Positions 8,583 through 19,825 are shown, numbered from the stretch's first letter. The stretch is 64,000 nt of DNA from Macrotis lagotis (GCF_037893015.1 NC_133665.1:193408309-193472308), one strand, 5' to 3'. Notes: generated by a model from the sequence alone, not told the origin. Made by a program: numbers and translations.

Positions 8583-11300
8583 CTTTTGTTTTTAATAAAA
8601 ATATTTGAGAACCTTTATTTACAATCTTCTGAGCGCTACCTCAGCAGTATTCGAAAAGCAAAGTCAGGCAAAGATAGAAGGTTCACCACGGATTTTAAAA
8701 AAATTGCAAAAATGTTTCCTGAGTCACAATAATTGCAGAGTAGAAATTTATAAAAATAACAAAAATTCAACAATAGGACAAGTCCAGATTCCCTCTCATC
8801 CATGTCTCGTTCCAGGTTTTGTCCTGCAGCATCCTTTTTTTGCTACTGTTTCTTTGGCCGTTACCCCAATCTGAGGTTTATCTAGTTTACATCATCTTCG
8901 GGGAAGATGTAAGCGTGGTCCTCTTCCCAGCCAGCATCAGACCCATCTTCTGCCTGGCTTTTCTTCTCTTCTTGGCTTTCCCTGACATGAGTTTATTCAC
9001 TCTCTCCTTCTGAGATTTTCTTCCAAAGTCATCTTCAAAGTTTCACCAGGATTTTGGTAACACAAGGCTTTTTCCCCTTTTCTTCCCAGTTTTTCATAGT
9101 TTTCTTGGCTTTTTTCATAAATTTGTCTGCATTTCTTCATTCCCTTTAGACAGCTGAAATTGGGCAAAACGGATCCATACTTTAACAGACTGTTTGTCAC
9201 CCCAATCTTCAGGAGAGACTTCCTGTTTTTTCTGATTCTTTTTCACTTTCAGAATCAAGGTAGGATTTCCAAAGCAGCTCTGGCTTGGCTAAGCTTGTCT
9301 GGCCAATAGCCAACTCATATAGTGCCTAGGCTCTCTCAGCATCTCCAAGAATTGTCTCTAATTTGACAAACTGGACCCATGACATCAAATTTCTGGTACA
9401 AATTCCAAAAGCTTTTCATACATTTTCTGGCACAGATCAAATTCTCAAAGCTGCTGCTCTGATTCAAGATAGACTTGAAACAATTTGGTGACAGGACACT
9501 TGCCGATAGGAATTGCCCAACATCTGGAAATGGTAGCTTTTTCTCTCTTTTTCAAATGGGACACAGTTTGGCCTAGGTCAGCATTTTGGGAGAAATCTAT
9601 TTCCAATATGCTTGATCTACCTGTCTGCTCCTCCCTGGATCCTCTGCCTCTAACTGTTCATAAAGAGCAGACCTGATCCAGGGGTAGATATGCTGCCTCC
9701 AGGGTCTCTTTTCTTGGATCAGTAGCTCTCTCATACACCTTTCACAGTATTTGGTTCTGTCTCAGTTTCCTCCAATTGCAAATAATCAAACCAAGCATCA
9801 TAATTGTGTGGATGAGCCTTCAACTCCCCTTCATACTGACATCTCCATTTGTTCAGTACAATGACCTCAATACCTTGCCTATCCCCAAATTTCTTTCTAA
9901 GATTGTGTAATTTTTAAGGAGTTCTTGTGTTGCCTACTTTGAAATCCTGGCCAGGGCATATTTGGGGATCACTTGTACCTTTCAAATGCTTTTTGATTTC
10001 TTTTCTTCCAATTTTGCCAAGGCCACATGGAGACATGCATCTTTATGCTTATCTTCAAAGAATTCTACAGACTTCACATCCTCTCCTTGTATGAGCAAAG
10101 TAGCTGTGGTTTTCTTCAAAAGAAGAAGAGCTGAGCCAGTGCTTAACATAGGGGAGAACAAGGACAAAGCTTTCACAATCCTAGTGTACACAATCCACCC
10201 CTTTAGCTCTGAGTTCAGAGTTGAGGCTGCAGTTCCAAGCCTCCTCCTCGGGTTGCCATTCCATTCAGCCTTCAAATATTTAGCTGCCTCCAGCAATATT
10301 TCTCAACATCTCCTCCAGAGAAGTAAATTTATACCCAAACTGGTTGACCCAGGGAAGGGACATGATGGCTGATCCCAGATATTTCCAGAATGATTTACTG
10401 GGTGATTCTTTATTTCCATTTCTGCATAGTTTAGCCAGAGAGTGATAGTTTGATAGCTGACATCTGAAGCACATTCCTATTGAAGTACAATATCAATGTT
10501 TGTGAAATTCCTCTGGGCCCTGAGGAATTCCTTAGAAATACAAATTTGGCCAGGTGGCTTTGGGTCTGAAAATAATGGATAAGACTCAAGTGCTTGACCT
10601 GGGGATCCAGGATATACCATAAAATTGTTTGAAGATTCACAAAGCACCCTCATCAGCCTAATTATCTTGCTGTATCTGTTAAATTCCAGGACTTCCTCCC
10701 CCTTCCCCAGGTGTGGCTGGAACAATAAGATAGTAAATTCCTCGAACCTGTGGGAAGCTCATGAATATGTGACTCCCCCCATCTCAGGAAATGTTCAAAC
10801 AAAGACCCTTTCTGTCTCTAGGAACCCCATATTTACATATGATAAGATGATCTTTGCTTCTGTATCCTGCCTGCTCTCAGTATTCCCCCCCCCCATCCCC
10901 TAAACACTCAGGTACTGTCTGATTTGGGTATTCCATCCCCAGGCAGTCCCCAGCAATAAAGTTCTCCACATTTATCAAACTCTGGTCTCCATCTTGCTCT
11001 TTGGGTTCAACATTATATGGAATTTCTGATTTTTTTCTATCTGAATTTCTTTTAGCCTCTCTTTCCATTGTGTTGATCCAGTTACTGATCATGGTTCTGT
11101 TCTTCCTTCGTTGTCCTCAAGAGTCTTTCTCTCCCTTAGTTTTTAATCATTCCATTCTTCTTCATCAATGGTGGAAGAAGCTCAAGTTCTCCTTCTTTAG
11201 TTTCCTTTCAAAGCTAGTCTGCTGTGATCTGTCCTTGGGCAGGAGCTTTGTTTTCCATTGTGGTCACTTTGGAGGTCATCATGTTCTTGTGGATGGACTG
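8583..11300 (-). pseudogene. CRNKL1: Processed pseudogene of CRNKL1 (crooked-neck-like pre-mRNA splicing factor)
   Basis: CRNKL1 is a HAT-repeat scaffold of the spliceosomal NTC/Prp19 complex. Reading the minus strand, pieces match it in order without introns: near the N-terminus KVTTMENKAPAQGQITAD (11.28-11.2 kb), ERKTLEDN and MISNWI (11.1 kb), WLNYAEMEIKN (10.43 kb), LPWVNQFGYKFTSLEEML (10.33 kb), VEFFEDKHKDACLHVALAKL (10.04 kb), HPHNYDAWFDYL (9.8 kb), KKCRQIYEKSQENYEK (9.13 kb) and near the C-terminus RVNKLMSGKAKKRRK (8.98 kb). A polyadenylation signal (TTTATT on plus, 8614-8619) and A-rich remnant at about 8584-8602 follow. Several frameshifts and stops break it, so it is non-functional. 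A solo LTR splits it at 10481-11012. The exact 5' limit is uncertain; I saw no HAT-related match beyond about 11.3 kb. Confidence 0.92.
10481..11012 (+). mobile_element. Solo LTR of an endogenous retrovirus, inserted in the CRNKL1 pseudogene
   Basis: A 532-bp segment that is absent from the CRNKL1 reading order. It begins TGAAGTACAA, ends GGGTTCAACA (TG...CA ends), and has an AATAAA signal at about 10956 followed by a pyrimidine-rich R/U5-like end. Flanks CTAT (10477-10480) and TTAT (11013-11016) form an imperfect 4-bp duplication, typical of gammaretrovirus-like (class I) elements. No internal retroviral genes adjoin it. It is younger than the pseudogene; the imperfect duplication suggests considerable age. 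Confidence 0.75.
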
Positions 11301-11714
11301 GCGACTCCTTCAGAGCTGGTGCCTATCCACATGTGACTCCACCTTAGAAGGTCCTGGAGCTGACTTGACCTTTCACTATCACAGGTGGGAGGGACACCTT
11401 TTCCACAGTAACCATTGCTCCTTCCAGCTGAGAAAGCTGTGGCTTCCCAAGCTTCACAATCCAGCAACAGTGTCCTACTTGCACCACCTTTGTGCCTTTG
11501 TACTATTCTGCCTGAGTTTAAAAAAAATATATTTTCCATGGTTTTCTCTATACTGGTCATTTTCTTTATTATTTCCTTTTATTATGTTTTTGCTTGTTTC
11601 TCTTTATTATTTAATTTCATTGTTTAATTTTTTTACCTTCAAACTTTTATTTTCTTTTTAAAAACATCATTCATTTGCTTTTGATATTCTTTTTCATTTA
11701 AATTTTATGATCCA
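11301..11714. other. Unassigned sequence, possibly pseudogene 5' end then AT-rich DNA
   Basis: The first 200 bases could be 5' untranslated sequence or an N-terminal extension of the CRNKL1 retrocopy, but I cannot align them. From about 11520 the DNA is AT-rich with no recognised repeat. Confidence 0.3.
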
Positions 11715-11860
11715 GGGGCAGCTAAGTGGCACAGTGGATAGAATTCCAACCCTGGAATCAATAGGACCTGAGTTCAAATGTGGCCTCAGACACCTGATAC
11801 TAACTGTATGACCTTGAGCACATAACAACACTACTGCCTCACAAAAACAAAAACAAAGAA
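11715..11860 (+). repeat. tRNA-type marsupial SINE
   Basis: 'GGGGCAGCTAAGTGGCACAG', B box in 'GAGTTCAAATGTGG', a diverged centre and an ACAAAAACAAAAAC tail. More diverged than most copies here. Confidence 0.85.
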
Positions 11861-11869
11861 TTAATTTAA

Positions 11870-12256
11870 ATAAATTTTGAATTCCAGATTCTCCTCCTCC
11901 CTCACACCCTCTTCCCCACTCATTGAGAAGTTAAGCAACACAATATCAATTATACACATGAAATCATGCTACATTCATTCCATATTAGCCATATTTTGAA
12001 AAAAGCAAGAAAAACAAAGTGAGAAAATTGTATTTGTCCTTAAAGTGAATCAGTTCCTTCAGTGGAATTGGATAAAAATTTTTCATCTTGAGTCTTCTGG
12101 AATTATCTTGAATTGTTGTATTGATAGAGTAGTCAAGGTTTTCACAGTTAATCATCATTACACAATTGTTGCTACTATGACAACAATGTTCCTGTTCTCA
12201 CTTCCCTTTGTATCAATTGATATGTCTTGCCATGTTTTTTCTGAAACCACATCTTT
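11870..12256 (-). repeat. Older L1 3' end, antisense (left part)
   Basis: Reverse complement of L1 3' UTR: 'GAATTCCAGATTCTCC', 'ATTGAGAAGTTAAGCAAC', 'ATCATGCTACATTCATTCC' and the block around 'TTTGTATCAATTGATATG'. The same old element seems to resume at about 13925, the two halves being separated by a younger L1. Confidence 0.7.
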
Positions 12257-13924
12257 GTTTTGGGTTTTTTGTTTTTTTATTTTAAAGATTTTATTTATTT
12301 TGAGTTTTACAATTTCCCCCTATTCTTACTTCCCTCCCCCCACCCCCCACAGAAGGCAGTCTGTTAGTCTTTCCATTGTTTCTATGGTATACATTGATCC
12401 AAATTGAATGTGATGACAGAAATCATATCCTTAAGGAAGAAATATAAAGTACAAGAGATAGCAAGATCAGACAATAAGATATCAGGTTTTTTTCTAAATT
12501 AAAGGGAATAGTCTTTGGTCTTTGTTCAAACTCCACAGTTCTTTCTCTAGATACAGATGGTATTCTCCATTGCAGACAGCCCCAAATTGCGCCTGGTTGT
12601 TGCATTGATGGAATGAGCGAGTCCATCAAGGTTGATCATTGCCCCATGTTGCTGTTAGGGTGTACAATGTTTTACTGGTTCTGCTCATCTCACTCAGCAT
12701 CAGCTCATGCAAATCCTTCCAGGCTTCCCTGAATTCCCATCCCTCCTGGTTTCTAATAGAACAATAGTGTTCCATGACATACATAAACCACAATTTGTTA
12801 AGCCATTCCCCAATTGAAGGACATTTACTTAATTTCCAATTCTTTGCCACTACAAACAGGGCTGCTACAACTATTTTTGTACAAGTGATGTTTTTACCCT
12901 TTTTCATCATCTCTTCAGGGTATAGACCCAGTAGTGGTATTTCTGGGTCAAAGGGTATGCACATTTTTTGTTGCTCTTTGGGTGTAGTTCCAAATTGCTC
13001 TCCAGAAAAGTTGGATGACTTCAGAGCTCCACCAACAATGTATTCGTGTCCCAGATTTCCCATAACCCCTCCAACAAAGACCATCGTCCTTCCTGGTCAC
13101 ACTGGCTAGTCTGAGAGGTGTGAGGTGGTACCTCAGAGAAGCTTTAATTTGCATTTCTCTAATAAGTAATGATTTAGAGCAATTTTTCATATGACTATGA
13201 TTACTTTGATCTCATCTGTAAATTGCCTTTGCATATCCTTTGACCATTTGTCAACTGGGGAAATGGCTTTTTGTTTTAAAAATATGACTCAGTTCTCTGT
13301 ATATTTTAGAAGTAGGTCCTTTGTCAGAATCATTAGTTGTAAAGATTGTTTCCCAATTTACTACATTTGTTTTGATCTTGGTTACAGTGGTTTTATCTGT
13401 GCAAAAGCTTTTTAATTTAATGTAATCAAAATTATTAGTTTGTTTTTAGTGATTTTTTCATCTCTTCCTTAGTCATAAACTGCTCCCCTTTCCATAGATC
13501 TGACATGTAAACTAGTCCTTGATCTTCTAATTTGCTTATAGTATTGTTTTCTATGTCTAAATCCTGTATCCATTTGGATCTGATCTTGGAATAGGGTGTG
13601 AGGTGTTGCTCTAATCTAAGTTTCTTCCATACTAACTTCCAATTTTCCCAACAGTTTTTATCAAAGAGAGAGAGTTTTTATCCCAATAGCTGGACTCTTT
13701 GGGTTTATCAAACAGCAGATTACTATAATCATTTCCTGCTGCTGCACCTAGTCTATTCCACTGGTCCACCACTCTATTTCTTAGCCGATAACAGACAGTT
13801 TTGATGACTGATGCTTTATAAAATAATTTTAGATCAGGTAGGGCTGAGCCACCTTCTTTTGCACTTTTTTTTCATTAAGTTCCTGGAAATTCTTGACTTT
13901 TTATTTTTCCATATGAATTTACTC
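12257..13924 (-). repeat. Younger L1 3' part inserted into an older L1, antisense
   Basis: Minus-strand translation at 12626-13084 gives the L1 ORF2 C-terminus (ALFVVAKNWKLSKCPSIGEW, then LWFMYVMEHYCSIRNQEGWE and LHELMLSEMSRTSKTLYTLT). Its 3' UTR ('CACAGAAGGCAGTCTGTTAG') matches the L1 ends at 55.3 and 57.6 kb, so all three belong to one subfamily. Coding continues back to about 13924 where the copy is 5'-truncated. One long open stretch survives, so it is younger than its host L1, but other frames are broken. Confidence 0.85.
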
Positions 13925-14736
13925 TAGTCATTTTTCATAATACAATAATATTCCATTACAATCATAAGCTCCAACTTCTTCAGTCATTCCCCTCACTTTC
14001 CAAAAAAGAGCTGCTACAAATATTTTTTGTATAATGTTTCCATTTTCTTTGATCTCTTTGGGTTACAGACCACATTGTGTTATTGCTAGGTCATATGGTA
14101 TGCAGTTTCATAGCCCTTTAAGCCTAATTCCAAAATATTCTTTCTAATGGAAGGACCAGTTCACTCCTTCCCCAGTAATTCATTAATTTATCCAGTTTCC
14201 CTCATCCTCTAACATTTGACATTTCTGATAGGTGTGACATGTGTTAATTTTTCTTTCTCAAATCAATAAATTCTGAGTATTTTTTCTATGACTAGAGATG
14301 ACTTGGTGAAATGATCTCTTGTGAAATGACCCTGATTTTAAGTCCATTTCACTCACTTCCAAACTTGATATGTATTTCAGAAACGAGGTCTTTGTCAGAA
14401 AAACTTTCACATTTGTTATCTTTGTTGTTTATGGTAGTTTTCAGCACAACTTAGTTTTAATGATTATAATTTTAATTAGCTGTTTTATTTAGATCTCCTT
14501 TTGCTTTGTCCTCAAATCATGATTGCAACTCTGAGCTTTTTTAAATTTAGTTGAAGCATAATGGATTTGGCTCCAAGCCTTTATCTGCTTCAAGTGTGTC
14601 TCTCCCAAACAGCATATCGTTGGATGCCGGTTTCTTATTCATTCTGCTTTCGACTTCCACTTTATGAGTAACCTCACCTCATTCATATCACAGTTATGAT
14701 TACTGTGGTTTTCTTTATGAACCATTTTCCCTTTTT
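13925..14736 (-). repeat. Older L1, antisense (right part)
   Basis: Resumes L1 ORF2 at 'CATAATACAATAATATTCC', passes 'CAAAAAAGAGCTGCTAC', 'GGTCATATGGTATGC' and 'GAAACGAGGTCTTTGTCAG', and runs to 'GCATATCGTTGGATGCCGG'. Highly decayed, with internal deletions compared with the 12.3-13.9 kb copy. Confidence 0.7.
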
Positions 14737-14894
14737 TGTTTTGTTTTGTTTTTAGGTTTTTGCAAGGTAAATGGGGTTAAGTGGCTTGCCCAAGGTCACA
14801 CAGCTAGGTCATTATTAAGTGTCTGAGGCAGATTTGAACTCAGGTACTCCTGACTCCAGGGCCAGTGCTTTATCCACTGCACCACCTAGCCACC
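14737..14894 (-). repeat. tRNA-type marsupial SINE, antisense, 15-bp duplication
   Basis: 'GGTTTTTGCAAGGTAAATGG', 'GGTCACACAGCTAGGTC', 'CTCCTGACTCCAGGGCC' and 'CCACCTAGCCACCCC'. Perfect duplication CCATTTTCCCTTTTT at 14722-14736 and 14895-14909. Confidence 0.93.
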
Positions 14895-14970
14895 CCATTT
14901 TCCCTTTTTACATGTTTTATTATCAATTAATTATTTTTTCCAATTGTATGAAAAGAGAGTTTCCAACTGT

Positions 14971-15095
14971 CTTTCTTTTTTTTTTTTTGGCAAGGCAATG
15001 AGTTTAAGTGGCTTGCCCAAGGTCACACAGCTAGGTCATTATTAAATGTCCGAGGCTGGATTTCAACTCAGGTCCTCCTGACTGAAGGGCTCTCC
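14971..15095 (-). repeat. tRNA-type marsupial SINE, antisense, head-truncated
   Basis: Starts with an oligo-T run, then 'GGCAAGGCAATGAGTTTAAG', 'GGTCACACAGCTAGGTC' and 'CTCAGGTCCTCCTGACTG'. The tRNA-like head beyond the A box is missing. Confidence 0.85.
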
Positions 15096-15180
15096 ACCTT
15101 TATTTTTGTAAAGTTTCTCCCTCCTACCTTTCCCTAACCACCCCCCATCCTAAAATAGCAAGTAATCCAATACAGGTTTG

Positions 15181-15356
15181 TTTGTTTTTTTGTTTGGTTT
15201 GGTTTGGTTTTTAGGTTTTTGCAAGGCAGTGGGGTTAAGTGGCTTGCCCAAGGCCACACAACCAGGTCATTATTAAGTGTCTGAGGCCGGATTTGGACTC
15301 AGGTCCTCCTGACTCCAGGGCAGGTTCTCTATTCACTGCACCACCTGGTCACCCTG
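15181..15356 (-). repeat. tRNA-type marsupial SINE, antisense
   Basis: T/G-rich tail with repeated GGTTT units, 'GCAAGGCAGTGGGGTTAAG', B-box complement and 'CCACCTGGTCACCC' head. Duplication ATACAGGTTTG at 15170-15180 and 15357-15367. Confidence 0.92.
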
Positions 15357-15490
15357 ATACAGGTTTGACAGCCATGATAATGTTCTACATATATCCATAC
15401 AAGTCATGCTGTCAAAGAAAAATCAGAACAAAAGGGAAAAACCATGATAAAGAAAAAACAAAAACCAAATTTAAAAAAGTGAACTTTTCT

Positions 15491-17734
15491 TTTCGTCACA
15501 GGTTGAACCAGGGTGTAAGGATGCCATGACTACCTAAACAGATATGGTGCAGAGTAACCCACCCCCGAGCCCCAAGGGAGACCACAAGTTCCATCTCGAT
15601 GGAGGCCAAGAGGACAGCATTGACTGGATGAGCCATCCTTCAAGAGGGCCTGTGCCAGAAGGTGCTAGATCTACCACCTTGCAGATGTTTATGGAACCAG
15701 AGTGTGATACCCTTTTGAGGTTTTAAAATAAAAGCTACTTTCCCAAGTGACTGGGGGGGGGTGGATATTCCCACTCCAGATTGAGAGGAGAAAGGTTTAA
15801 TCTTCACCAGTTTAACTCCTTTCCCATCATTATAGATAGTAAGCTAGTAGTTATCAGCAAGCCGTAGAGGGATGGTCAGGGATGGCGGGCATTTTAGTTA
15901 AGTGATGGAAGCCACAGGAAGGCAGGGGCTCTGCCTCCCGGAAGGGGAAAGAAATCTTAGCTCAACCAAAGAGAAAACAACCCCACCTGAGAAGGCCTCA
16001 CTCAGTCTCCGGGGCTTGCAGGCAGGCACCAAAAATAAAGGACACGTTGGGTATCTGCATTTGCTCCCATAGCTTCTCCCACCCTAATTTCTAAAGTCAA
16101 GGCTTCTCTTTTCCCCATTTCTCCAATTCTTCCCTTAGAAGCTACTCTACCAATTACAAGTTACTTCCTTTGTGGTATCCTAAAGGCCCTGACCATTTTC
16201 CAGGCATCTCTGAGGATCCTTGTATGAATTTCCATCTTCCTTTCTCCTAATTTGTTAGCTGGTCCAGCCGCCCTGTCAGCATTTCCCATTGTATCACTGC
16301 TCTGCTTTGGGGTGTTCAGTCTAAAATGTTGGCTGTTTTTCATTTTTTATGTGCTTTTTTATTGACATTTGTTATCTCTTTGGAAGCATATAAAGAGCCC
16401 CCCCCCTCCTCATCCCGTGTCACTGGCTCACTTAAGTGACTTTTGCCAGTCACAATTTCAGGAGTTGAGGTATTCTCTGCCCCCTCACAAGTTTTCCGCA
16501 TCCTCAGGAGTGGCTATGATTGAGTGGCCAAGCAACTCAGAACTTCCTAGGTGACAGACATGTCATTTCTTCCTGGACCCACATATGAGACCTTTCTGGT
16601 TTAGGGCACCATCAAGAGCCAAGGTTTACTGCTATGGCCTTCAAGGACCCTGGATCATGAGAGTACCACAAGGAGGAGCCAAGTAGCCGGGATGCCCTCT
16701 CCCATACCAAAATAATAATGTCCACTTTAGCCATTTCCGTCCCCCTCTCCTCCTCCTCCTCCTCCTCCTCCTCCTCCTCCCCCTCCTCCTTCTCCTTAGT
16801 GGTAGCTAACAAGTAGCAGAAACTAGGACTTTCTTTTTTGCATAGTCTCTGGGTGGGACCCCAATGAATCAGGAAAAAAGAGAATAGGAAAAAAGGGAAG
16901 GAGCCAAAGCCTGGGCATCTGCAAACTGGTCATCAGCCCTTGGCCAATTGACACTGGATTGAAAGTTGGTTTCTCGTGCTAAGACAAGCATAATCATATT
17001 TTCTTCCTGCCCCTTGCAACCACTCCCCTCCGCATCCTGTCTTTGAATTGACAATGAGAATGGGCCGGGGTATGTCTCATATACATCTGTCTAGCCTTGA
17101 GACCAGGAGATGGGGACATTTCCAGATGTTCCTGCTTACAAATGACTTTGTGCTGATTGCATCAAGCTGCGGGGTTCCATCCTGTCTTTCCTCCCCCTGT
17201 GAAGCCCACAGTAACCTAGGAATATTTGCCCCAACTCTCCGTAGTCGAAGAACCAAGTAGATGAAGGATGTCTGTTGTCTAGCGCCCAATATAGTACTGT
17301 GGATGACCAGTTCTCTTGACCTAGACACTGGGGATGGACAATCGATTGGAACCTGGACTGAGAAGGAAGAGGAGAACAGCCTGGACTTCCCTGGAGAAAA
17401 TGTACCATCCTTTTTATGATTCCAAGCTTCTCTTGAACACAAAGAGTCATAGTTTAAGAAACAGTTTTCTTCTGGATCCACTGGATGGCTTTGTGTCTCC
17501 AAAGGAGTAGGTTAGAGAGGTACTCCAAAGGCAATGGGGGGCTGGGAGGCAGCGGAGGAATACACTGGAGACAGAGGAGAATGAGCGTTGGCAAAGAAGC
17601 CTGCCCAGGAAAGGAGATGCACCTGCTGGTTAGCCCCAAGGTGAAGGAAGAGTCAAAGGAACTTGCCCCCGCCTCAGGGAGGAGGCAGCTAAGGGTCTCA
17701 CGGGCTTCAGCCCAGCCGTAGATGCCATGAGCTC
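15491..17734. other. Unassigned sequence with a small unexplained open frame and a TCC tract
   Basis: No host gene is recognised. 15544-15726 holds a 60-codon open frame beginning MVQSNPPPSPKGDHKFHLDG, whose stop is immediately followed by AATAAA (15727-15732); it may be a retrocopy tail or chance. Around 15.88-16.1 kb there is an LTR-like feel (an AATAAA near 16035 after 'GGCTTGCAGGCAGGCACC'), not firm enough to call. Near 17120-17160 the plus strand reads LLTNDFVLIASS, loosely like a LINE reverse-transcriptase core. Confidence 0.3.
16745..16795. repeat. (TCC)n tract
   Basis: About 15 TCC units with one interruption; a strict polypurine/polypyrimidine stretch. Confidence 0.95.
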
Positions 17735-17865
17735 TAGAATGCCGGATGATGTGTTTCATCCTCAGTTTTCTCATTTATAAAACAGATACATGGATAGCAC
17801 AGTGAGGTAATCTCAAGTCTTTACAAGTGCTGTAGAAATGTGAGTAGTTATTCCTACTCTGGATG
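17735..17865 (+). repeat. MIR-type SINE fragment
   Basis: 'CCTCAGTTTTCTCATTTATA' followed by a diverged core and 'TACAAGTGCTGTAGAAATGTG' with 'AGTAGTTATT', typical of the MIR 3' half. Confidence 0.6.
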
Positions 17866-19664
17866 CCTGATTTCAAGCATCCCTGGTGACCAGGATTGGA
17901 GGCAGGAACAGAGGCAGAGGAGTTATTTCAGGGTCCTTTCTTACCAACCACCACATTTCCTCATTTCATTCAACAACCCACTCAGTTAAGACCCTGGCCC
18001 AAGGTCCTTAAGTTCATTTCCCTATCTCATGCCCTTTCAGAGGGGATTCTGAAGGAGGACCAGACTGGCCTTGAAGCCCAGGGGCATTTCTACACACCCA
18101 AGGGAAGGTGTCAGTGTACCAAGAGGAAGAGACTCATAGGACAAAGGAGATGTCCGAATCAAAGGCCCCAAGAGCCAAGGCTGGAGCAGAATCCTGGGCC
18201 CCTAGGGGCTTGGCTTTGCTCTCTTCAGTCCAGCCTGGGCAAGCAGAATCCTTTGAGGGATGTCCTTCATGGGCACTCTGCTTACTGGAGCAACTCCACT
18301 TAGTGGGATTCTCTGGAGACCTTCTCTCCGCCACAGCTTCTGTCCAGGGGATTCACTGCTGGGAAGCCCCATGACTTCCCCTCCTCCCTCCAACACAGTC
18401 TTCATGGGCTGCTGGCATCACCCCCGTCCCCTCAGCACCAAGCTCATGGCTCTTTAGGAGGTCACCGAGCAGGAGGGGCTTTCCCTTGGTCTCGTGTCTG
18501 TCCCTCAGGTAGCCCAGGTTGCCAGGCCACCTCTACCATAGGCCCAATCTTTTATTCCTAAATCGTCCAGGACTCCAAGATGACAATAATCAATGTGATC
18601 TCATGGAACCTTCCAGACCCAGTCATACAGCTGGGAAAATTCTAAGGATGTTTACAGTAAAGGTAGTTTTTCCATAGAGGCAGTTTACAGTAAAGAGCTG
18701 GGCTGCTCCCCTTGCAGGCCAATGGCCAAAAGTCCAACGTCTTCTCATCCCCCCTGGGCAGGGGAAGACAGGTGCGGATGGTCCCCAGATAGATGGTAAT
18801 GGGAAGTCTTTGCCTCGCCTGGCTTTTATTTTCTGTTCTTTCCAATTAACAAGCATTAACCCAGCCAATTTCCTGGCCTTGTTTAGCCTCGGCTCCAAGG
18901 CTGATCTCATCTCAACCCACAGGGACAGATTTCCAGCCGGCTTTCTAAGCCATCACCAATGTCCCAGCACCAAAATAGCTGTTCACAAATGGAGCAGCCG
19001 CCTTCCATCGGCGCTTCATGTTCCATGTGTCCACAGAATGGCTGCTTCTGTGGCACGGCCTCAAGATGTCCTGGCAGGAGTGGGCCATCTCTCTGTGGTG
19101 GGGAGGTGGCCACCCCAATGTCATCCTCTGAGTCTTCAGGCTTCTCCTGAATAATGGAGAAGCTGCTTTCCCAGATGGGGGGAGCTCCTGAGACCTGGAG
19201 GAGCCAGGGGTCTTTTACCCAGACCCTGGTTGGTCTGGATTGCTCACCTATTGCCACGGGGGAGGGTGAACACTCACCTTAAACACCTCGGGTCAAACCT
19301 TGACTCTGCCACCTTCGAGCTATGGTGGTTGGACTGGAAGATCCTTAGGTGCCACGTAGCCCTAAGGATACCCCCTGAGAGATCCATCTTAACCATGGGG
19401 AGGGAACCAGCCAACCTCCAAGTCTGGCACTTCTGACTCCAAGTGAGCAAGGCTTTCCCACCTTGGCTAACTTACCCTCCCTCCCATGGGGGATGTGCAG
19501 CCAGCAAGGAATGCCACAGAGACCAAAGAGCTCAGTCTACTACACACCCCTCTCCTAAGGAAGCAGACTCTGCCATGACCTGCCCAGGGAAGGAGATGGA
19601 GGATGACTGCCCAAAAGACCACCCGGCTTCTGTGGCCTAGGCAGACTCACACTAGTGAGCTAGC
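17866..19664. other. Unassigned sequence
   Basis: Mixed composition, no repeat family or exon recognised. Contains a paired palindrome motif at 18651-18695 that is described separately. Short overlapping frames on both strands lack domains. Confidence 0.35.
18651..18695. other. Two copies of a palindromic 12-mer 33 bp apart
   Basis: TTTACAGTAAAG occurs at 18651-18662 and again at 18684-18695. Each copy contains the palindrome TTTACaGTAAA. Function unknown; a pair of binding sites or chance. Confidence 0.5.
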
Positions 19665-19825
19665 TCCATGGTGTAGTAGATGGAATGATGGAGTCACCGC
19701 TATGGGACTGTAGGCTAACTCCTTAACCTTTCTCCTCCTTGTTCTCTTCATTTGTAAAATGGGGTTAATAAGAGCAGTGACCTCCCAGCTGTTGTGAAGT
19801 GTTTAGTAAACCTTAAAATCCTATA
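19665..19825 (+). repeat. MIR-type SINE
   Basis: 'CCATGGTGTAGTAGATGG' head region, 'CTCTTCATTTGTAAAATGGG', 'TTAATAAGAGCAGTGACCTC', 'GTTGTGAAGTGTTTAGTAAAC' and a tail at the edge of a MITE. All MIR landmarks are in order. Confidence 0.75.

Larger units (their letters stand above)
14895..15490 (-). repeat. L1 3' UTR fragments, antisense, interrupted by two SINEs
   Basis: Between SINEs one reads the antisense L1 3' UTR: 'CCAATTGTATGAAAAG', 'AGCAAGTAATCCAATACAGG', then 'AGTCATGCTGTCAAAG' and 'AAGAAAAATCAGAACAAAAG', an A-rich marsupial L1 tail region. Confidence 0.7.

Noticed and set aside
12626-13084. 152-codon minus-strand frame with clear protein character
   Set aside because: It is the L1 ORF2 C-terminus, not a host gene.
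15880-16100. Possible LTR with AATAAA
   Set aside because: No TG/CA ends, duplication or second copy could be identified by eye.
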